Positions 22,941-27,840 of a DNA stretch of 27,840 bases are shown here, piece after piece. Origin of the DNA: JBHHZI01 sp046757965 (GTDB lineage Bacteria; Acidobacteriota; Polarisedimenticolia; SMYD01); contig JBHHZI010000026.1 in assembly GCA_046757965.1 (NCBI GenBank), positions 1 through 27,840 of the forward strand, given 5' to 3'. Numbering within the stretch: the stretch's first letter is position 1; each line of letters starts with the position of its first letter. Both the position numbers and the translations under genes were made by a program. The notes beneath the pieces were generated by a model that saw nothing but the letters and a program-made list of their open reading frames with translations, was not told where the DNA came from and made no database searches.

Positions 22941-25064
22941 ATGCCAGAACAACAGACTCATGCCGGGGAACGAACGGGCCTCGACACGAAGACGCTCCTC
23001 GGCATGTACCGCACCATGTACCTGTCGCGGCGACTCGATGACAAGGAGATCCAGCTCAAGCGACAGAACAAGATCTACTTCCAGATCAGCGGCGCCGGCC
23101 ATGAGGCCGTCCTCGTGGCTGCCGGCCTTCTCCTTCGCCCGGCCCATGACTGGTTCTACCCGTACTACCGGGACCGCGCCCTGCTCCTGGCGCTGGGGAT
23201 GACCGCCGAGGAGAGCCTCATGGAAGCTGTCGGCTCCCGCGACGATCCGAACTCCGGCGGCCGGCAGATGCCGTGTCACTGGGGAAACGCGCGGCTCCAC
23301 GTGGTGTCCCAGTCAAGTCCCACCGGAACCCAGTTTCTTCAGGCGGTCGGCGCCGCGGAGGCCGGCCGTCACCTGGCCCGGGTTCGCGAACAGCAACCGG
23401 TCGATCGACCGTTCGCATCCGACGAGATCGTCTACGTGTCGGGGGGAGACGGCGCCACCTCGGAGGGAGAGTTCTGGGAATCGCTCAACACCGCCTGCAT
23501 CCTGAAGCTGCCGGTTCTCTATCTCATCGAGGACAACGGTTATGCCATCTCGGTGCCGGTGGAGGTCCAGACGGCCGGAGGATCCATCAGCGGCCTCGTC
23601 CAGGGCTTTCCCGACCTGCTCATCGAACAGTGCGACGGCACGGACCCACTCGCGTCGCACGCGGTCCTGCAACGCGCGGTACGTCACTGTCAAACCGGGC
23701 GAGGCCCGGCGCTCGTTCACGCCCGGGTCACCCGGCCGTATTCGCACTCCATGTCGGACGACGAGCGCATGTATCGAACCGAGAAGGAGCGGGCGGATCA
23801 GGAAGCCCAGGACTGTCTCACTCGCTTCGCACGCTATCTCGATGCCGAGAATCTGGCGAGCGACGAGCTGCTCGGCGAGATCAGGCGATCGGTCGACGAG
23901 GAGATCCAGAAGGCCACGGATGCGGTCCTGGCCCTGCCGACACCGGCACCGTCAACGGCGATGGAGCATCTCTACTCATCCACCTTCGACCCGACGTCGG
24001 CGGCGCTGGCGGTCGATCCCCGGCCGGCCGACCCGGAGAAGGTCACCACCATGGTCGACCTGATCAATGGCTGCCTGCGGCAGGAGATGGAACGGGATGC
24101 CCGCATCGTCGTCTTCGGAGAGGACGTCGCCGACGCCTCTCGGGAATCGATCCTCGATGAGGTCAAGGGCAAGGGGGGGGTGTTCAAGGTCACGTGGGGA
24201 TTGCAGCGACGCTTCGGAGGCGAGAGGGTGTTCAACTCTCCGCTGGCGGAGGCCAGCATCGTCGGCCGGGCGGTCGGCATGGCGACCCGCGGCATCAAGC
24301 CCGTCGTGGAGGTCCAGTTCTTCGACTACATCTGGCCGGCCTATCACCAGATCCACAATGAGCTGGCGACCATGCGCTATCGCTCCGCCGGTCACTTCAC
24401 GTCACCGGTGGTGATCCGGGTCCCCGTCGGCGGGTACCTCAGAGGCGGCGCCATCTTTCACAGTCAGTGTGGGGAGGTGCTCTACACGCACCTGCCCGGG
24501 CTGCGAGTGGTGTTCCCGTCCAACGCGGTGGACGCGGCCGGCCTGCTCAGAACCGCGATCCGCTGTGACGATCCGGTCATGTTCCTCGAGCACAAGCATC
24601 TCTACCGCCAGACATACAACAAGGGCGCGGACCCCGGACCCGACTACACGATCCCGTTCGGATCGGCGAGACGTGTCCGCGCCGGTGACGACCTGACCGT
24701 GATCACCTACGGGGCCCTCGTCGAGCGTTCCTTCAGGGCGGCGGAGAAGCTGTCGCGCGATGCGGGCATCGAGGTGGAGATTCTCGACCTCAGGACGGTG
24801 AACCCGTACGACTGGGATGCCATCGCGACGTCCGTCCGGAAGACGTCCCGCGCGCTGGTCGCCCACGAGGACGCGCTGTCGTTCGGCTACGGGGCGGAGA
24901 TTGCCGCCCGGATCGGTGACGAGCTTTTCGAGTTCCTCGACGCACCTGTCAGGCGGCTCGGCGCTCTCGATACATGGGTCGCTTACCATCCGGACCTGGA
25001 AGAGGCCATTCTTCCCAACACGGACGACCTCTCCCGGGCCATGTCGGAACTCGCGGCCTATTGA
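22941..25064 (+). CDS. Fused alpha-beta E1 component of a 2-oxoacid dehydrogenase (branched-chain type)
   Basis: A 707-residue protein joining E1-alpha (about 1-345) and E1-beta (about 366-707). The alpha part has the TPP motif GGDGATSEGEFWES (from G168) to EDNGYAIS and a phosphorylation-loop-like segment RPYSHSMSDDERMYRTEKE (265 on, read as SHSMSDDERMY). The beta part has IVVFGEDVAD, FNSPLAEASIVGRAVGMA, FDYIWPAYHQIHNELA and VEILDLRTVNPYD. This layout is closest to the 2-oxoisovalerate dehydrogenase E1 fusions. The ATG at 22941 has AAGGAG five bases upstream; the frame stays open for 15 codons earlier without such a site. Eight consecutive Gs at 24173-24180 encode KGG, a place where sequencing or replication slippage could break the frame, but the frame is intact here. 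Confidence 0.93.
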   Translation: MPEQQTHAGERTGLDTKTLLGMYRTMYLSRRLDDKEIQLKRQNKIYFQISGAGHEAVLVAAGLLLRPAHDWFYPYYRDRALLLALGMTAEESLMEAVGSRDDPNSGGRQMPCHWGNARLHVVSQSSPTGTQFLQAVGAAEAGRHLARVREQQPVDRPFASDEIVYVSGGDGATSEGEFWESLNTACILKLPVLYLIEDNGYAISVPVEVQTAGGSISGLVQGFPDLLIEQCDGTDPLASHAVLQRAVRHCQTGRGPALVHARVTRPYSHSMSDDERMYRTEKERADQEAQDCLTRFARYLDAENLASDELLGEIRRSVDEEIQKATDAVLALPTPAPSTAMEHLYSSTFDPTSAALAVDPRPADPEKVTTMVDLINGCLRQEMERDARIVVFGEDVADASRESILDEVKGKGGVFKVTWGLQRRFGGERVFNSPLAEASIVGRAVGMATRGIKPVVEVQFFDYIWPAYHQIHNELATMRYRSAGHFTSPVVIRVPVGGYLRGGAIFHSQCGEVLYTHLPGLRVVFPSNAVDAAGLLRTAIRCDDPVMFLEHKHLYRQTYNKGADPGPDYTIPFGSARRVRAGDDLTVITYGALVERSFRAAEKLSRDAGIEVEILDLRTVNPYDWDAIATSVRKTSRALVAHEDALSFGYGAEIAARIGDELFEFLDAPVRRLGALDTWVAYHPDLEEAILPNTDDLSRAMSELAAY

Positions 25065-25066
25065 TC

Positions 25067-26008
25067 GTGGAGTGTTCTTCCAGATGCTGGCGATGGATCA
25101 GCGGCCGGACAGTCCTCATCACTCTTCTTGTCGCCGGCGCCGCGGGCTGTTCGCCGGACCCGGGACCGGACCGGGGGCCGGCAGCGGCGAACGTCCCGAC
25201 GGCCGGTTTCGACCACGCCGCCCTGGCAGACGTCCTCCGGCGCTTCGTCGACGCCGACAGCCGCGTGGATTACGCCGGCCTGCGCGCCGATCCGGGCAGC
25301 TTGCAACTCTATGTCGCATCGCTGGCCGAGACCTCGCCGGACAGCCGCCCCGGGCGGTTTCACGGCGAGGCCGACCGGCTGGCGTACTGGATCAACGCGT
25401 ACAACGCTCTGGTGATCGAGGGGCTGACTCGATATCCCGGCGCACGCAGTCCGCTGGCCATCCTTCCGGATGCGGGTTTCTTCCGGCAGCTCACCTTCAC
25501 TCTCGGGGGAGAGGCCATGACCCTGGACCATCTGGAGAACGTCATCCTGCGTGGACGGTTTCACGACCCGCGCCTGCATTTCGCCCTGGTCTGCGGAGCG
25601 CGGAGCTGCCCCAAGCTGTGGCCGGAACCGTACAGCGCGGAAAAGCTCGACCGGCAGCTCGATCTGGCCGCACGCCTGTTCTTCGCCCAGCCAGACAACC
25701 TCGAATTCGTTCCGGACAGCCGCACGATTCGCGTGAGTCGCTACCTGGACTGGTACAGCGATGATTTTCGCTCCTGGATCAGGGAGCATCCGGCCACCCT
25801 GCCGGCCGCCGGCGAGGACGGCGCTCCCGTCAGCTATGCGCTGAACTACACCTTGCCGGCCCGGTCCCGGCAACTGCGCACCGCGCTGGATGGAGGGTGG
25901 TCGGTGGCGTATTCGGTCTACGACTGGACCCTGAACGATCAGGCCCTGGACGACAGCCAGAGCTGGCATCCTCCCGCCTCCGACGATGCATCCGCCATCA
26001 GACCCTGA
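25067..26008 (+). CDS. DUF547 lipoprotein
   Basis: A 313-residue protein with an N-terminal lipoprotein signal: a positively charged start, a hydrophobic core LITLLVAG and lipobox AAGC with lipidated C28. The rest is a DUF547 domain: RVDYAGLRADPGSLQLYVASL, RLAYWINAYNALVIEGL (AYWINAYNALV), FHDPRLHFALVCGARSCPKL (HFALVCGARSCP) and FLDW-like RYLDWYSDDF. The conserved Asn, His and Cys in these segments hint at an enzyme, but the function of DUF547 is not known. The start is uncertain: GTG at 25067 is chosen; TTG at 25061 overlaps the E1 stop, and neither has a clear ribosome site, so translation may be coupled to the E1 gene. Its end is 21 bases from the convergent Nudix gene. Confidence 0.85.
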   Translation: MECSSRCWRWISGRTVLITLLVAGAAGCSPDPGPDRGPAAANVPTAGFDHAALADVLRRFVDADSRVDYAGLRADPGSLQLYVASLAETSPDSRPGRFHGEADRLAYWINAYNALVIEGLTRYPGARSPLAILPDAGFFRQLTFTLGGEAMTLDHLENVILRGRFHDPRLHFALVCGARSCPKLWPEPYSAEKLDRQLDLAARLFFAQPDNLEFVPDSRTIRVSRYLDWYSDDFRSWIREHPATLPAAGEDGAPVSYALNYTLPARSRQLRTALDGGWSVAYSVYDWTLNDQALDDSQSWHPPASDDASAIRP

Positions 26009-26029
26009 ACGCCCGTCACTTGCTGTGCA

Positions 26030-26482
26030 TCAGCCGTGCCGCGCATCCATCCCGTCGAGCAGAAAACGGACGATCTCGCGGTTGGCCGGCGGCATCGTCC
26101 GGCCGGGCAGGTCGTCGAGGCCCACCCAGATGAATCTCCCGACGTCGACCGCCGGAGCCGGGACCGGTCGCACGCGGACCCGGAACACGTGCAGAGCGAG
26201 ACACCGCCCGGGCTCGTCGTGTTCGACGGTGATGAGATGAAGCGGCTCGGTGCCGATCAGGCCGGTCTCCTCTCTCAGTTCCCGCACGGCGGCGTGACCG
26301 GGTTCTTCACCCGCCTCGACCTTGCCGCCGGGAAACTCCCAGCTGCCCGCCAGATGGCTTCCCGCTGGCCGGCGTCCGATGAGAACGTGACGGTCGCGGT
26401 CCATGACGATGGCCAGCGCGATCGCCCGCCGGGACGGCGCTTCACCGTCCGGGGCCGGCGTTCGGGGTAAAACACCGCTCAT
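26030..26482 (-). CDS. Nudix hydrolase, MutT-like
   Basis: A 150-residue Nudix protein. The Nudix box is complete: G53 with GKVEAGE, then seven residues, then RELREETGL (R67-L75), matching GX5EX7REUXEEXGU; it binds the metals that cleave nucleoside diphosphate-linked substrates. The WEFPGGK before the box and LIGRRPAGSHLAGSWEF are MutT-like, which suggests oxidised nucleotide cleanup, but Nudix substrates are hard to predict. The ATG at 26482 overlaps the namZ stop as ATGA, so the two genes are translationally coupled; longer in-frame N-terminal extensions are antisense shadow sequence. Confidence 0.93.
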   Translation of the reverse strand: MSGVLPRTPAPDGEAPSRRAIALAIVMDRDRHVLIGRRPAGSHLAGSWEFPGGKVEAGEEPGHAAVRELREETGLIGTEPLHLITVEHDEPGRCLALHVFRVRVRPVPAPAVDVGRFIWVGLDDLPGRTMPPANREIVRFLLDGMDARHG

Positions 26483-27660
26483 CGATACAGCAGGGACGGC
26501 AGACGACGCCTGCGGAACTGGTCGGCCATGGCGGTCCACTCGCCCTCCATCTCCGCCAGCGGGCGGTTCGCCTCCAGATCGCGCCGCAGTCGGTCCGATC
26601 CGGCCAGCAGGTCGATGGCCGGATGGCGGGCCTCGAACTCGTAAGGCGCCGTGCGCCACGCGAACTGCCCCCCCGACTGCCGGCGAGCGATGGCCAGCAT
26701 GGCGACGAACGTGGCAAATGAGCGGAAGCTCGCCGGGTCATCCACATGCACCTCCACTCCGCCGCACGTCACCCCCGCCCACTTCTGGGTCACCGGGCGG
26801 AACCAGTGCGGGCGAAACCGCACCCCCGCATGGCCCAGGTCGTTGAGTTCGCCTGCGAATCGTATGGGGTCCAGCCACGGAGCCCCGATGAACTCGAACG
26901 GCCGGGTCGTGCCCCGGCCCTCCGACATCGTGGTTCCCTCGACCAGACAGGCACCGGGATAGACCACCGCCGTGTCGACCGATGGCATGTTCGGGGAGGG
27001 GAGCACCCACGGCAGGCCTGTCGCCGGCCAGCCCTGGTCACGGGTCCACCCGGCCATGGGCACGACCTGGAGGTCGACGTCATATCCCAGGTGGTCCTTC
27101 CCCATGAGACAGAGTTCCCCGAGGGTCATGCCGTGGCGGACCGGAACCGGCAAGCGGCCGACGAACGACTCGAACCCGGGCGCAAGCACCGGGCCCTCGA
27201 TGACCTCCCCGCCCAGGGGATTCGGTCGGTCCGTCACGATCACCGGGATCTGCGCCCGGTCCGCGGCCGCGAGCGTTGCCAGGATCGTCGCCGAGAAGGT
27301 GTAGTAGCGGGCCCCGACGTCCTGGAGGTCACAGACCATCAGGTCCAGGCCATCGAGCATGGACGGGGTCGGGGCCAGCGTCGCGGCCGTCGCCCCGTAG
27401 AGGCTGTGGACGGGCAGCCCCGTGGCGGGATCCCGACTCGAGGTCACGGCTTCCATGTCCTGTGCCGCGCCGCGCAGGCCGTGTTCCGGCCCGAAGAGCG
27501 CCTTCAACTCGACCCCTGGTGCCGCCGCCAGGAGATCGGCCGCATGGCGAAACTGCCGGTCGACCGACGCCTGGTTGGCCAGCAGGCCGATCCGGCGGCC
27601 GGCGAGGAGTCTCACCTGCTCGGTGACCAGGATCTCGAGACCCGGGCGAACCGCGCTCAC
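26479..27660 (-). CDS. namZ: Exo-beta-N-acetylmuramidase NamZ family protein (DUF1343)
   Basis: A 393-residue DUF1343 protein; characterised members (NamZ) release terminal N-acetylmuramic acid from peptidoglycan fragments in cell-wall recycling. Family segments are RIGLLANQASVD, LKALFGPEHGLRG, DLQDVGARYYTF, VTDRPNPLGG, RHGMTLGELC, LPSPNMPSVDTAVVYPG and EGTTMSEGRGTTRPFEFIGAPW. No signal peptide or membrane segment is visible with the GTG start at 27660, so this form could be cytoplasmic, unlike secreted versions. There is no clear ribosome site, but the upstream gene ends five bases before, pointing to coupled translation. Confidence 0.9.
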   Translation of the reverse strand: MSAVRPGLEILVTEQVRLLAGRRIGLLANQASVDRQFRHAADLLAAAPGVELKALFGPEHGLRGAAQDMEAVTSSRDPATGLPVHSLYGATAATLAPTPSMLDGLDLMVCDLQDVGARYYTFSATILATLAAADRAQIPVIVTDRPNPLGGEVIEGPVLAPGFESFVGRLPVPVRHGMTLGELCLMGKDHLGYDVDLQVVPMAGWTRDQGWPATGLPWVLPSPNMPSVDTAVVYPGACLVEGTTMSEGRGTTRPFEFIGAPWLDPIRFAGELNDLGHAGVRFRPHWFRPVTQKWAGVTCGGVEVHVDDPASFRSFATFVAMLAIARRQSGGQFAWRTAPYEFEARHPAIDLLAGSDRLRRDLEANRPLAEMEGEWTAMADQFRRRRLPSLLYR

Positions 27661-27664
27661 CGCT

Positions 27665-27840
27665 TCAGGATCTTGGGGGGAGGGTGACCGCCGCGGTCAG
27701 CGAGCACAGACCGGTCTGTTCGTCGAAGCACCTCATGGAGGCGATCGCCGGCAGGTAGATATGAACCGTGACAAGGGCGGCCCCGTCACCCTGCAGGTTG
27801 CCGACACGATGGATGTCCCCACCCACCACCGTGACGACCT
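27665..27840 (-). CDS. Cysteine-dioxygenase-like cupin, C-terminal end (cut by window edge)
   Basis: The last 57 codons of a gene that runs off the window edge. HRVGN followed by VTVHIYLPAIASMRCFDEQTG matches the C-terminal part of type I cysteine dioxygenase, where the His of HR(I/V)GN is the third iron ligand and the H-Y-P strand closes the cupin. The enzyme would turn cysteine into cysteine sulfinate with O2 and iron. The TGA at 27667-27665 is five bases before the namZ GTG. The evidence covers only a short segment, so a related thiol dioxygenase is possible. Confidence 0.6.
   Translation of the reverse strand, partial: VVTVVGGDIHRVGNLQGDGAALVTVHIYLPAIASMRCFDEQTGLCSLTAAVTLPPRS

Noticed and set aside
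24173..24180. Run of eight Gs in the fused E1 gene as a phase-variable tract
   Set aside because: The frame is intact, the residues fit the family, and similar G runs arise by chance here (for example seven Gs at 18778-18784 in the PFOR gene).

Overview
This is a high-GC, gene-dense stretch of a Gram-negative bacterial chromosome. The organism makes many c-type cytochromes, a Rieske/cytochrome b complex, a lipoprotein and a pyruvate:ferredoxin oxidoreductase, so an anaerobic or facultatively anaerobic respiratory life is likely. The mix of an AceK kinase/phosphatase, a BNR-repeat protein, an alkaline-phosphatase-superfamily 'sulfatase', NamZ/DUF1343 and a fused alpha-beta E1 dehydrogenase would suit an uncultured Acidobacteriota-like lineage. 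That placement is inference; there is no rRNA or other phylogenetic marker in the window.

Layout. 1-1368 (+) is the 3' end of a BNR-repeat protein, convergent with aceK and rarA (1380-4509, -). From 11167 down to 4579 (-) runs a tight six-gene block: a globin-coupled sensor histidine kinase, a sigma54-activating response regulator, a hemerythrin, a Rieske protein, cytochrome b and a nine-heme cytochrome c. Three of its five junctions are 4-base ATGA overlaps or gaps of 16 bases. Upstream come a small cysteine-rich protein (-), then, divergently, a radical SAM/SPASM protein and an octaheme HAO-family cytochrome (+), and a short STAS-like protein (+). A monoheme cytochrome c (-) and a 1195-residue pyruvate:ferredoxin oxidoreductase (+) are divergent from 15.5-15.9 kb. 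The rest holds a two-hydrophobic-segment protein, a sulfatase-like hydrolase, an orphan E1-alpha, a fused E1 alpha-beta dehydrogenase and a DUF547 lipoprotein (all +), then a Nudix hydrolase, NamZ and the 3' end of a cysteine-dioxygenase-like gene (all -).

The main result is a probable local sigma54 regulon. Five -24/-12 elements with exact GG-N10-GC spacing lie in three intergenic regions: before the kinase operon (11241-11226, -), the Cys-rich gene (11789-11774, -), the radical SAM gene (11803-11818, +), the monoheme cytochrome c (15675-15660, -, exact consensus TGGCACG-N4-TTGC) and the oxidoreductase (15823-15838, +). The sigma54 activator is encoded in the same cluster, next to a kinase whose N-terminus is a globin-type haem sensor. 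A reasonable model is a haem-based gas sensor (O2 or NO) that switches on its own operon together with a quinol-oxidising Rieske/b/multihaem complex, a hemerythrin, an HAO-like nitrogen-oxide/hydroxylamine enzyme, a small cytochrome and a low-potential electron source. The promoters and domain identities are read from sequence; the ligand, the electron route and the regulatory link are inferred.

No rRNA, tRNA, CRISPR array, insertion sequence or phage gene was seen. The only gene-free stretch over 300 bases is 15523-15861, which holds two divergent sigma54 promoters and a candidate activator site.
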